Positions 8,130-16,802 of a stretch of DNA of 64,000 bases are shown in pieces. The translations under genes and the position numbers were made by a program. How positions within the stretch are numbered: the stretch's first letter is position 1; every line of letters starts with the position of its first letter. The notes under the pieces are model-generated. The model was not told the DNA's origin. It saw only the letters and a list, made by a program, of their open reading frames with translations, and did no database searches. Source of the stretch: Alphaproteobacteria bacterium (GTDB lineage Bacteria > Pseudomonadota > Alphaproteobacteria > Sphingomonadales > JAKSBY01); contig JAJFIV010000008.1 in the NCBI GenBank assembly GCA_021774625.1, positions 1 through 64,000 on the forward strand, written 5' to 3'.

Positions 8130-9383
8130 ATGCTACATAACAGAATTATGACCGGTCTGGGATTTCTTTTGCTTTCCAGCATTGCCGCCGCCGGCGCCCG
8201 CGCCGATGACGGGGTGCTGACCGTCGGCGGGGAGGGGGAAAATTGCCGGATTGATCCCGGCTGCATCAACCGGCTGCATCCGGACATTCCGATGGCGGCG
8301 ACGGCAAGACCGGGCCAGACCATTCTGTTCCGCACCCGTGATGCCGGCGATGTTTTCGATGCCATCAACAAGGGCGGCCCTGTCCCCGATGACGTGGCGG
8401 TTGATTTCGGCCCGGTGCATGCGGTGACCGGACCGGTTGCAATTGCAGGCGCCAGGGCGGGCGATGTTATCGCCGTGACCCTTACACATATTGATCCCGG
8501 CCCCGTCGGCTGGACCAGCGCCGGGTCCTTCGGCTTTGCCTCCGACCTTGTCCCCGGCGACAAACTGGTGCTGTGGCGGATGGACCGGAATTTTGCCACT
8601 ACGGACGCCATTCCCGGCGTCAAAATTCCCAATGGCAGTTTTCCGGGCGTTGTGACGACGCTGCCGGGACCCGATCAGCTTGAAAAGATATTGCGGCGGG
8701 AACAGGCGCTGCTGGATGCCGGCGGCGTTGTTTTCATGCCGGATAGCAGCGAAGCGGATCCGGCCGGTCTTTGCGGCCCGAATGGCAGTGACAAGGACCG
8801 CTGTCTGCGCACTATTCCACCCCGCGAACATGGCGGCAATATGGATATCCGGTATCTTGCCGCTGGCGTGACCATTTATCTGCCCTGTTATATTGACGGC
8901 TGCGGACTGGCGATCGGTGATCTTCATTATGCTCAGGGGGACGGTGAAGTGGCCGGTTCCGCCATTGAAATGTCGGCGGATGTCTGGGCCACCGTGCAGG
9001 TTGTGGCGAAGGAAAATGCACCCGACCTGACCCACGGCCCGCAATATGAAGGCCCGGCGGCGCTGCTGGATATTCCATCCCGGCGTTTTTATGCGGTGAC
9101 CGGCTTTCCGTTTAAGAAGGCGGGGGAAGTGCCGCCGGATATGGCCTATCTGGAATCGCCGAAGCTGGCAGGGCTGGAAAATCTGTCGAAGGATATCAAT
9201 CTTGCCGCCCGCAACGCTTTGGACGCCATCATCGATTATATTGTCAATACCTATGGCTATGACCGCCAGCAGGCCTATATCATCGCTTCGGTCGCGGTTG
9301 ACATGCGGATCGGACAATTGGTGGATGCGCCGAATTTTGGTGTGACAGCCGTCCTGCCGCTTGATATCTTTGAGACGCAATAA
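8130..9383 (+). CDS. Exported acetamidase/formamidase (FmdA/AmdA) family protein
   Basis: A 417-residue protein with a signal peptide (about residues 1-25, ending ARADD). The fold is that of the acetamidase/formamidase family: GPVHAVTGPVAIAGARAGDVIAVTL, REHGGNMDIRYLAAGVTIYLP and the metal-site region GDLHYAQGDGEVAGSAIE are all typical. These enzymes hydrolyse short amides to ammonia and an acid. Export is seen in some members. The ATG at 8130 is preceded by GGGGAGG; the upstream in-frame start lacks a site. Confidence 0.85.
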   Translation: MLHNRIMTGLGFLLLSSIAAAGARADDGVLTVGGEGENCRIDPGCINRLHPDIPMAATARPGQTILFRTRDAGDVFDAINKGGPVPDDVAVDFGPVHAVTGPVAIAGARAGDVIAVTLTHIDPGPVGWTSAGSFGFASDLVPGDKLVLWRMDRNFATTDAIPGVKIPNGSFPGVVTTLPGPDQLEKILRREQALLDAGGVVFMPDSSEADPAGLCGPNGSDKDRCLRTIPPREHGGNMDIRYLAAGVTIYLPCYIDGCGLAIGDLHYAQGDGEVAGSAIEMSADVWATVQVVAKENAPDLTHGPQYEGPAALLDIPSRRFYAVTGFPFKKAGEVPPDMAYLESPKLAGLENLSKDINLAARNALDAIIDYIVNTYGYDRQQAYIIASVAVDMRIGQLVDAPNFGVTAVLPLDIFETQ

Positions 9384-9399
9384 CCGGGGCGAAAACTTT

Positions 9400-9657
9400 A
9401 TGTTGGCAAACGAATTGATATGGTGGGGGGTGAGTGCCGTTATCATTGCCCTCTTGCTGTTCGGATTGGGTTATGTGCGCCGCAGGAACGGCAAGGCTCC
9501 TAAATTCCACTGGATGGGGGTGATTATCCTGTCATTGGTCGGTGGATTTTTTGTGGTTATCGCGCTCCATCTTTATTCCGGCGAACAGCAGGATATCCCC
9601 GAAGGGGCGGGGGAATTCGAGCTCGGCTCTTTGGGGGCGGGGGCGATCAATCACTGA
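9400..9657 (+). CDS. Small membrane protein of unknown function
   Basis: An 85-residue protein with two clear hydrophobic helices (about residues 7-26 and 38-58) and a short acidic tail. It starts 16 bp after the acetamidase-like gene, so it is probably co-transcribed. Its 3' end overlaps the 3' end of modC on the opposite strand by 11 bp. The ribosome binding site is weak. I do not recognise the family. Confidence 0.55.
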   Translation: MLANELIWWGVSAVIIALLLFGLGYVRRRNGKAPKFHWMGVIILSLVGGFFVVIALHLYSGEQQDIPEGAGEFELGSLGAGAINH

Positions 9658-10735
9658 ATAATTTCCGGGTGACCGCCACCGCCTTGATCAGGGCGAAAAC
9701 CGGTTCGCCGGGTTTCAGTTTCAGTCTTTCGGCGGAATGATGCGTGATGCGGGCGATCAGGTTGCTGGCGCCACCGTTGTCATTTGCGACAGCCACGCCG
9801 ATATCCACTTCATCCCCGTGCCCGCGGATGCTGGTGATGCGCCCTTCAAGGATATTCAGGATGCTGATATCCTTTGGCCGGCGGCGGGAAAGGGAAACAT
9901 CGCGCGCCTGAATGCGCAGGCGGATATTCTGCCCGAGGGCAAAGGGCTCCACCGTCAGTAAATGCCCGCCGGGAAAATCGAGCCGGGTCAGGCCATCTTC
10001 GCGGCTTTCGGCCCTTGCGGTCAGAATGGCGCCCGCATCATGTCTGCCGATCAGGCGCTGCATGACCGGATGGGAAAAAGCGTCCTCCAGCGGCAGCGCG
10101 GGGACAGTCCGGCCGTTTTCGATCAGCTGTATATAATCGGCAAGGCGGATGACCTCGTCGATCTGATGACTGATGAACAGGATCGGCAGTTTATGATTGC
10201 GGCAGATCTTTTCCAGATAGGGATAAAGCCGTTCTTTCCGCGCCGGGTCAAGCCCGGCCAGCGGCTCATCCAGGATCAGCAATTCCGGTTCCGAAAGCAG
10301 CACCCGGCCAATAGCGACCCGCCGGGCTTCGCCGCCGGAAAGTGTGCCGGGCCGCCGTTCCAGCAGCGGCTTCAGGTCCAGCATGCCCAGAATGTCCTCC
10401 CACCGCCGCATGCCGGCAGCCATCCCGTAACGCAGATTGGTAGCCACCGACAAGTGCGGGAACAGCCGGGCATCCTGAAAAACATAGCCGATCCGCCGCT
10501 GTTCCGGCCGCAACATAACCGATGATCCTTGATCGGCCAGGACCCTGTCGTTTAACCGGATATGACTGAAGCCGGCGCGTTGCAGTCCGGCAAGAATATC
10601 GGCAAGACTGGTCTTGCCGGCGCCGGAGGGGCCGACAAGGGCGGTGACGCCCGCCGGAAGATTGATCGAAGCCCTGAGATGCAGCGTACCGATCAGGGAC
10701 TCTATTTCTGCGGCAAGCAGGATTTTTGCGCTCAT
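9647..10735 (-). CDS. modC: Molybdate ABC transporter ATP-binding protein
   Basis: A 362-residue ATPase. Walker A is GPSGAGKT (35-42), the signature LSGGEARRVAIGR, Walker B ELLILDEPLAGLDPARK. A C-terminal TOBE/molybdopterin-binding-like domain (about 290-360) senses oxyanion. This layout is specific for ModC rather than phosphate or iron importers. It overlaps the ModB gene by 4 bp. The binding protein gene modA is not in the window. Confidence 0.9.
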   Translation of the reverse strand: MSAKILLAAEIESLIGTLHLRASINLPAGVTALVGPSGAGKTSLADILAGLQRAGFSHIRLNDRVLADQGSSVMLRPEQRRIGYVFQDARLFPHLSVATNLRYGMAAGMRRWEDILGMLDLKPLLERRPGTLSGGEARRVAIGRVLLSEPELLILDEPLAGLDPARKERLYPYLEKICRNHKLPILFISHQIDEVIRLADYIQLIENGRTVPALPLEDAFSHPVMQRLIGRHDAGAILTARAESREDGLTRLDFPGGHLLTVEPFALGQNIRLRIQARDVSLSRRRPKDISILNILEGRITSIRGHGDEVDIGVAVANDNGGASNLIARITHHSAERLKLKPGEPVFALIKAVAVTRKLFSD

Positions 10736-11421
10736 GACAGATGTCCCAGCTGGCGGGTCACCCTGCGGGCCAGAATATCCGACGCAAACAAGGCGCCAAG
10801 AGCAATAGCGAGGGATATCATCATCAAACGAAAGGCCGCATCTTCGCCGCCCGGGGCCTGCACCGCGCTGAAAAGCGCCAGCGGCAACGTCTGGGTCAGG
10901 CCGGGTATATTGGAAACAAAAGTGATGGTCGCGCCGAATTCGCCTAGGGCGCGGGCAAACCCGAGCAAAGCCGCGGCGATCAGGCCGGGGGCCGCCAGCG
11001 GCAGCGAAATGGTGAAAAAGCTGCGCACGGGTCCCGCGCCCAGGGTCCGGGCGGCTTTCACCAGTTTTGGATCGCCGGATTCAAAGGACAGGCGGATCGC
11101 GCGGACCATCAGCGGAAAACCCATAATTCCGGCGGCGAGCGCCGCACCGGTCCAGGAAAAGGCAAAGCTGAACCCGAACAGCGAGTCCAAAAGCCGCCCC
11201 AAGGGCGCGTTCGGATTGAAACTGATCAGCAGCAGATAGCCGATGACCACCGGCGGCACCACCAGCGGAGCATGGATCAGGGCGTTGACCAGGCTTTTGC
11301 CCCAGAAAGCATGGCGCGCGAGACCCCAGGCGGCGGCAATCGCCAGCGGCAAACCGATGGCGGTAGAAATAACGGCGACCTTCAGGGATAAGAGAAGCGC
11401 TTCGATTTCCAGTTCGCTCAC
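10732..11421 (-). CDS. modB: Molybdate ABC transporter permease
   Basis: A 229-residue permease with about five or six helices. The EAA loop reads VKAARTLGAGPVRSFFTISLPLAAPG, and the ALGEFGATITFVSNIPG segment is characteristic of ModB. It starts at GTG. Together with ModC it imports molybdate for molybdenum cofactor. No modA lies upstream: the next gene is a PLP lyase 15 bp away on the same strand, so modA must be elsewhere or another binding protein is used. Confidence 0.9.
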   Translation of the reverse strand: MSELEIEALLLSLKVAVISTAIGLPLAIAAAWGLARHAFWGKSLVNALIHAPLVVPPVVIGYLLLISFNPNAPLGRLLDSLFGFSFAFSWTGAALAAGIMGFPLMVRAIRLSFESGDPKLVKAARTLGAGPVRSFFTISLPLAAPGLIAAALLGFARALGEFGATITFVSNIPGLTQTLPLALFSAVQAPGGEDAAFRLMMISLAIALGALFASDILARRVTRQLGHLS

Positions 11422-11436
11422 ATTCGTCCCCTTTGG

Positions 11437-12630
11437 TTATGAGGCCGCGAACCGGTCAAAGGCGGCGGCGAGATCGGCGATCAGGTCATCCGGATCCTCA
11501 AGGCCGATATGGAGCCGCAACAGCGGCCCCGGCGCTTCCCATCTTTGCGCAGTCCGGATGGCGGCGGGATTTGCCGGCAGGATCAGACTTTCATAGCCGC
11601 CCCAGGAAAAACCCATTTTAAAATATTTCATACCATCGACCAGTGTACCAATGTCCTCATAGGCGCCGCTGTTCAGGATAATCGAAAACAGGCCGGTGGC
11701 GCCGCCAAAGTCCCGCCGCCAGATTTCATGGCCGGGGCAGGTGGCCATGGCCGGATGCAGGACGGTTTCCACTTCCGGCCGCCCGGACAGCCATTCTGCG
11801 ACTTTCAGAGCATTTTTCTGATGCCGTTCCAGCCGCACGGACAGCGTCCTGAGCCCCCGCAGCGCCAGGGAAATATCATCGGGCGAGGTAATCTGACCGA
11901 GGCTGCCTGAGGTCCGGCGCAGTTTCGGCCAGGCACGTTTATTGGCTGCGGCGCACCCCATCATCAGGTCCGAATGCCCGCCGATATATTTGGTAATGGC
12001 GTGAACGACGATATCAGCCCCGTGATCAAAGGCATTGAAATAAAGCGGGGTCGCCCAGGTGTTATCAGCGATGACACAGGCGTCATGGCCATGGTCATAG
12101 TCATGGGCTACAGCGGCGATGGCCGGAATATCCTGCAGCTCAAATGTCAGGGAACCCGGTGATTCAACAAAGACGGCGCGGGTGTTGGGGCGGAACAAAT
12201 CCCCGATTTCCTCTCCGGTCTGCGGGTGATAATAGGTGGTCTCAACGCCGAAACGGGATAGTAGCCCGTCGCAGATTTTCCGGGTCGGCTCATAGGCGGT
12301 GTCAACCATCAGTAAATGGTCCCCGGCATTGAGCGCGGCCAGCAAGGATGTGGCAATCGCCGCCATGCCCGAGGGAAACAGCCAGCAGCCGGCGCCGCCT
12401 TCGAGTTCCAGCATTGCCTGTTCCAGCGCCCGCGCGGTGGGTGTTCCCATGCGGCCGTAAAAGGGGGCCTTGTCAAAATTCCTGACCCCGTCGCGTAAAT
12501 CCTGATGCTTGTCGAACAGGATGGTCGAGGCACGATACACCGGTGGATTAACCAGGCCATGCGTTATGCTTTTTGCGCGTCCCGCTGTCACCAGGCGGGT
12601 ATCAATCCCGGTAGTTTTTTTCTTTTTCAT
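11437..12630 (-). CDS. metC: Cystathionine beta-lyase type PLP enzyme
   Basis: A 397-residue fold-type I PLP enzyme of the Cys/Met metabolism family. The PLP lysine lies in HAITKYIGGHSD. GRMGTPTARALEQAMLELEGG and the C-terminal FSWGGYESLI and RLHIGLEDPDDLI motifs fit bacterial MetC, which cleaves cystathionine to homocysteine, pyruvate and ammonia. The ATG at 12630 is preceded by GGAGAG and overlaps the stop of sseA by 4 bp, so the two are translationally coupled. A second trans-sulfuration enzyme of this superfamily lies at 56388-57545. Confidence 0.85.
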   Translation of the reverse strand: MKKKKTTGIDTRLVTAGRAKSITHGLVNPPVYRASTILFDKHQDLRDGVRNFDKAPFYGRMGTPTARALEQAMLELEGGAGCWLFPSGMAAIATSLLAALNAGDHLLMVDTAYEPTRKICDGLLSRFGVETTYYHPQTGEEIGDLFRPNTRAVFVESPGSLTFELQDIPAIAAVAHDYDHGHDACVIADNTWATPLYFNAFDHGADIVVHAITKYIGGHSDLMMGCAAANKRAWPKLRRTSGSLGQITSPDDISLALRGLRTLSVRLERHQKNALKVAEWLSGRPEVETVLHPAMATCPGHEIWRRDFGGATGLFSIILNSGAYEDIGTLVDGMKYFKMGFSWGGYESLILPANPAAIRTAQRWEAPGPLLRLHIGLEDPDDLIADLAAAFDRFAAS

Positions 12631-13496
12631 GCCGGCTCTCCAGAGGTGCCGGTCGCGACCGGGGTATCGGCGGCGCTGCCCCATTCGACCCATGAGCCAT
12701 CATAGAGTGTGACATCCTGCTTGCCGATCCGGTGAAGAGCGAAGGCCAGGATGGCGGCGGTCACGCCGGAGCCGCAGGTGGTGATGACGGGCGCGGCAAG
12801 ATCGACGCCCAGCCGGTCAAGCTCGGCGCGGATCGCCTTTTCACCGGCCATGGTATGATCCGCATTGAACAATCTGGCATAATGCAGATTCAGGCTGCCG
12901 GGAATATGGCCGGACCGCAGGCCTGCGCGCGGTTCCGCTTCCGCCCCGGAAAAACGTCCGGGTCCCCGGGCATCAAGAATCTGCGGCTTTCCGTCCTCCA
13001 GTCTGTTCAGGATATCCGGCAGTGCACACACCATTTCCGGCCGGAATCCGGCGGCGTAATGGCCGCTGCGGGGAAGGGTCGGCAACGTTTCCACCGGCAA
13101 GCCCCGGGCCCGCCATTGGTGCAAGCCGCCATCCAGCACCGCCACGGCGGGATGGTCGAAGATGCGGAACATCCACCAGGCCCGCACCGCCGCATAAACG
13201 CCGCCGCCGTCATAAACCACAACGCGGCTGTGATTGCCGATGCCCAGTTTGCGCACGGCGCTGGCAAATTTCTCCGGTCCCGGCAGCATATGGGGCAGCG
13301 GGCTCTCCTGGTCGGAAATTTCATCCAGATCGAAAAACCCGGCGCCGGGAATATGCCCCGCTTGATACTCGGCGCGCGCATCCCGGCCGTCATTCGGCAG
13401 ATACCAGGAGGCGTCCAGCACGCGGATATCCGGCGCCTGCAGATGTTTCGCAAGCCAGTCTGCCGTTACCAGCGGTCCGAACGTCACTGACTCCAT
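12627..13496 (-). CDS. sseA: 3-mercaptopyruvate/thiosulfate sulfurtransferase (tandem rhodanese)
   Basis: A 289-residue protein with two rhodanese domains. The first is inactive-type (YDGGGVYAAVRAWWMF) and the second carries the catalytic loop CGSGVTA, which favours 3-mercaptopyruvate over thiosulfate. The ending YDGSWVEWG is typical of SseA. The ATG at 13496 has AGAGGCG upstream; an in-frame start 93 bp further up would add a non-conserved leader. It is coupled to the metC-like gene, so the pair probably works in sulfur amino acid turnover. Confidence 0.9.
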   Translation of the reverse strand: MESVTFGPLVTADWLAKHLQAPDIRVLDASWYLPNDGRDARAEYQAGHIPGAGFFDLDEISDQESPLPHMLPGPEKFASAVRKLGIGNHSRVVVYDGGGVYAAVRAWWMFRIFDHPAVAVLDGGLHQWRARGLPVETLPTLPRSGHYAAGFRPEMVCALPDILNRLEDGKPQILDARGPGRFSGAEAEPRAGLRSGHIPGSLNLHYARLFNADHTMAGEKAIRAELDRLGVDLAAPVITTCGSGVTAAILAFALHRIGKQDVTLYDGSWVEWGSAADTPVATGTSGEPA

Positions 13497-13525
13497 AGCC
13501 GCCTCTTTTGATCGGGGATTCTTTA

Positions 13526-14767
13526 TTAGCCTTTTGTCAGCCGGGTTTCCACTTTGATTTCCGAATGGAGGGTCCGGTGCACCGGACACATATCGGCAAT
13601 TTCCAAAAGCCTTTGTCGCTGTTCTTCGGTTAAATCGCCGGCAATCTCCAGTTCCCGTTCAATCCGGTCGATTTTCCCCGCTTTGGTTTCGCAGTCATCG
13701 CAGTCTTCGGCATGAATTTTATCATGCTGTAATTTGACCGCAATGCCGGTGACCGGCAGTTTTTTGCGGTCCGCATACATTTTTATCGTCATGGCGGTAC
13801 AGGAACCAAGGCTGGAAAGCAGCAGGTCATAAGGGCTCGGCCCGAGATTATCGCCGCCATAATCCAGCGGTTCGTCGGCAATCAGATCGTGGCCGTTCGC
13901 ATCCATGTTGCAGGTGAATTTGCCGGTTTCACTTTTGATGACCAGCGTATCGCCCGCCCCGGTCTTGAGGGCGGGCCGGAATGCCGGCTCTGGCCTGCTG
14001 ACGCCGATATAGCGGCTGGCCCAGGCGGCCAGCAGATCAGCGGCATATTCCGCATCGGCGCGGCGGGTCAGCAAATGATCCGCATTATCCAGCGAAACAA
14101 AGCTTTTCGGGTGCTTGGCGGCGATAAAAATATTGCTGGCATTATCGATGCCGACAATTTCATCTGTCGGCGCGTGTAGAATCAAAAGCGCTTTTCGCAA
14201 CCCGGCAATCCGCGTTTTCTGGTCCTGGCTTTCGATATCATCCAGAAACTGTTTCTGGATGCGGAAGGGCCGTCCGGCCAGGGTGACCTCCGCTTCCCCT
14301 TTTTCCTTGATTTCCCTGATATGGTCACCGAAATTATCAGCCACATGGCCCGGATCGTAAGGGGCGGCGATGGTAGCGACGGCCTTGACCTCGGGAATTT
14401 CGCCGGCAGCGGCAAGAACGGCAGCGCCGCCCAGGCTGTGGCCGATTATTATTTCCGGCGCCGATAATTTCTGGCGCATATGGTCAGCAGCTTTCAACAG
14501 GTCCGCGATATTGGACGTGAAATTGGTGTTGGCGAAATCGCCTTCACTCGCGCCCAGACCGGTAAAATCAAACCTGAAAACGGCGATGCCGTGCGCGGTC
14601 AGGCCTTCGGCAATGCGGGCGGCGGCAAAAACATCCTTGGAACAGGTGAAGCAATGGGCAAACAGCGCACAGGCCCGGGGCGTTCCGGGCGGCCGGTCAA
14701 GCCGGGCGGCAAGTTTGCCCTGTGTTCCGGTAAACATGATCTTTTCTGAGCGGACAGACACCGACAT
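13526..14767 (-). CDS. Bifunctional alpha/beta hydrolase - OsmC fusion protein
   Basis: A 413-residue fusion. Residues 1-255 are a serine hydrolase with nucleophile elbow GHSLGG (Ser111) and likely acid and base Asp202 and His231. Residues about 270-413 are an OsmC/Ohr-type domain with the two redox cysteines Cys323 (SLGSCTAM) and Cys394 (DMCPVHRTL). The fused form is known in proteobacteria; it may hydrolyse an ester and detoxify a peroxide. AGGAG touches the ATG at 14767 directly, so the GTG two codons in (14761) or the ATG at residue 11 could be the true start. Confidence 0.85.
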   Translation of the reverse strand: MSVSVRSEKIMFTGTQGKLAARLDRPPGTPRACALFAHCFTCSKDVFAAARIAEGLTAHGIAVFRFDFTGLGASEGDFANTNFTSNIADLLKAADHMRQKLSAPEIIIGHSLGGAAVLAAAGEIPEVKAVATIAAPYDPGHVADNFGDHIREIKEKGEAEVTLAGRPFRIQKQFLDDIESQDQKTRIAGLRKALLILHAPTDEIVGIDNASNIFIAAKHPKSFVSLDNADHLLTRRADAEYAADLLAAWASRYIGVSRPEPAFRPALKTGAGDTLVIKSETGKFTCNMDANGHDLIADEPLDYGGDNLGPSPYDLLLSSLGSCTAMTIKMYADRKKLPVTGIAVKLQHDKIHAEDCDDCETKAGKIDRIERELEIAGDLTEEQRQRLLEIADMCPVHRTLHSEIKVETRLTKG

Positions 14768-14965
14768 CTCCTTATTTCTGAGGATTATTTTGTCAGACGG
14801 TGCCCGGAAATGAGCGGGATGTCAAAGCACAGGAATGTCAATCTATTCCGAAAAGACTCTAATCATCACGGCGGACGGCGGCGCTGGCGATTTTCACAGC
14901 ACAAAAAGACCGGCGATGGCCAGTCCTGATGAAGGGTGTTGCCTGATTAAGTGCGCGTAAGCTGC

Positions 14966-15148
14966 CTAAGCGTCGATATCGACGCGGCGGCCGACGTTGC
15001 GGCCGGCTTCCGAACGCTCGGTTTCTTTCCGCTCGATTTCCGAATCTTTGGCGGCACGGTCCTGTTCCGCGGCATTTTCCGCTTTGGCATTCCGTGTTGC
15101 GGCCAGACTTGTCTGATTTGCCGCCTGGGTGGCTGACTGGATGTCCAT
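14966..15148 (-). CDS. Small hydrophilic protein of unknown function
   Basis: A 60-residue protein, very polar and helical, rich in Ala, Glu, Arg and Asn, starting MDIQSATQAAN. The ATG at 15148 has a good AGGAG site 7-8 bp upstream, which favours a real gene although it is short. A CtrA-type box lies 100 bp upstream in the divergent promoter region shared with the TadD-like gene. I do not recognise the family. The N-terminus faintly resembles small motility-associated proteins, but I do not rely on that. Confidence 0.6.
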   Translation of the reverse strand: MDIQSATQAANQTSLAATRNAKAENAAEQDRAAKDSEIERKETERSEAGRNVGRRVDIDA

Positions 15149-15247
15149 GTCATTTCTCCTGAGCCGGTGTGTCAATTCTGCGCACGGCTCGTTTCCGGAA
15201 TCTGGGAGGGACCCTATTTCCGGTCTTTTCACCCTATTGCGACGCTG

Positions 15248-15263
15248 TTAAGACTCGCTTAAG
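15248..15263. promoter_or_regulatory. Candidate CtrA box in divergent promoter region
   Basis: TTAA (15248-15251), seven bases, TTAA (15259-15262): the CtrA consensus TTAA-N7-TTAAC except that the last base is G. The spacer contains GACTC, a GANTC CcrM methylation site. A further GTTAAC lies at 15271-15276. It sits between the 60-residue gene and the TadD-like gene, within the usual distance for control of either. Confidence 0.5.
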
Positions 15264-15370
15264 AAATATCGTTAACACTTTATGCCGGTATTTTTTCTTT
15301 TTGGATAAATTTGTCTTTTGTTTCCAGTTAGTTACTGTTTTAATCCTGATTAACCATAGTGGGAAAAATC

Positions 15371-16798
15371 ATGGCAAACCGGGCATTTCCTTTTTTTCTG
15401 CGCCTTTCGCCGCTGTTTCTGGCTTTTGCGGTCGCCGCCTGCGGCGGCAACTCCTATCCCTATGCGACGCAACCCGCCGGCCCCCTGTCGGCCCGGGCGC
15501 AGAATGAAATCGCCGATATGGACAGTAAGGCGCTGAGCCGCATTGGCCGCAGTTTCGAACTGGCCGGCGATATGAATTCCGCCATGAATATGTATAAGCG
15601 GGCGGCGGCTCTCGACCCCGCCGATACCCTTGCACTGGTTGGCATGGGGAATATTTTCTCGGCCCTGGGCGCCGCCGGGCAGGCGGAGGAACAGTATAAC
15701 AAGGCGCTTGCCATCGCGCCGGCAAACAAGGAGGCAATGGCCGGGCTTGCCAAGGTGCGGATTGCCGAGGGCCGGGCGGAGGAAGCCAAACAGTTGCTGG
15801 TAAACTATATGACGGCACACGGGGCGGATGCCGCCATTTATAATTATCTGGGGGTCGCCCACGACCTGCTGGGCGAGCATGATGCGGCGCAGCTGGTTTA
15901 TGCAAAAGGGCTGGACACGGCCAGCGATAATTCCGCGATCCTGAATAATATGGCGCTGTCCTTTGCCGTCGCCGGTCACTATGAAACCGCCATTGGCCTG
16001 TTGCAGCAGAATCTCAACAATCCGGCCATTCAGTCCGGTGCGCGGCAAAATCTGGCGCTGGTCTATGCGCTTTCCGGCGATCTGGAGACCGCAGTGGATA
16101 TCGCAGGAACGGAACTGAGCGAAGAGGACGTCAATGTCAACCGGCCGTTTTATGCCCGACTGGCCGCCCTCAATAACAGGGACCGTGCGCGGGCGGTCTT
16201 TCTTGGCACCTTGCCGGCCCTGGCGGAAGAGCCCGCACAGCAGGCGACCGTCGATCCGAACCCCGTTGCCATCGGGCCGGACCAGAAACGCCGTGAAGCG
16301 CAGCAGATTGCCCGGCATGTCGTAGAAGTGACCCGGGAAGCCGCCGAAACGCCGCCCGTCATTGCGCCGCCCGTTCAAGTCACACCGGAGCAGGACGGAC
16401 AGGAAACCGTCTTGGCAATGGCGGATCTATCTGACGAGGTTATGCCGGAGCCGTCCGCTGCGGAAATTTTCACGCCACCAGCCACAGTCCCGGCCCCGAC
16501 AGCGGCCTCTTCACCGGCGTCCGTGAGCGATGTCTACCGCATTCAGCTTGCCTCCTATCAAAACCCGGACGGTGCGCTGGCGGGATGGATGCTGCTGATG
16601 GCGGACCATGAAGATTTGCTTGCCGGGGAAACGCCGGTGGTCCAGACCGTGGAGCGCGACGGCGGCGCCTTTTACCGTTTGCTGATTGCCGGAAAAGCGA
16701 CCATCGTTGAGGCCCGCGCTCTTTGTGACAGTCTGACAGCCCGTTCCGTCGATTGTCTGATTATCCGGGCAAAAGGCGACGTCGCCGCCCTCCAATAA
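15371..16798 (+). CDS. TadD-like TPR lipoprotein with C-terminal SPOR domain
   Basis: A 475-residue lipoprotein (lipobox around AVAAC). TPR units fill about residues 40-260, with the pattern ARQNLALVYALSGDLETAV followed by ELSEEDVNVN that is typical of TadD proteins of Tad pilus systems. A Pro/Ala-rich linker (about 290-385) leads to a C-terminal SPOR-type domain (YRIQLASYQNPDGALAGW to the end), which binds denuded peptidoglycan at septa. No other tad genes are near. The ATG at 15371 is used; a GTG four codons earlier is possible. A CtrA box lies 108 bp upstream. Confidence 0.78.
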   Translation: MANRAFPFFLRLSPLFLAFAVAACGGNSYPYATQPAGPLSARAQNEIADMDSKALSRIGRSFELAGDMNSAMNMYKRAAALDPADTLALVGMGNIFSALGAAGQAEEQYNKALAIAPANKEAMAGLAKVRIAEGRAEEAKQLLVNYMTAHGADAAIYNYLGVAHDLLGEHDAAQLVYAKGLDTASDNSAILNNMALSFAVAGHYETAIGLLQQNLNNPAIQSGARQNLALVYALSGDLETAVDIAGTELSEEDVNVNRPFYARLAALNNRDRARAVFLGTLPALAEEPAQQATVDPNPVAIGPDQKRREAQQIARHVVEVTREAAETPPVIAPPVQVTPEQDGQETVLAMADLSDEVMPEPSAAEIFTPPATVPAPTAASSPASVSDVYRIQLASYQNPDGALAGWMLLMADHEDLLAGETPVVQTVERDGGAFYRLLIAGKATIVEARALCDSLTARSVDCLIIRAKGDVAALQ

Positions 16799-16802
16799 GT
16801 TT

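Noticed and set aside
8133-9446. 437-codon frame on the - strand
   Set aside because: Antisense to the acetamidase-like gene, with His/Arg-rich shadow composition and no family motifs.
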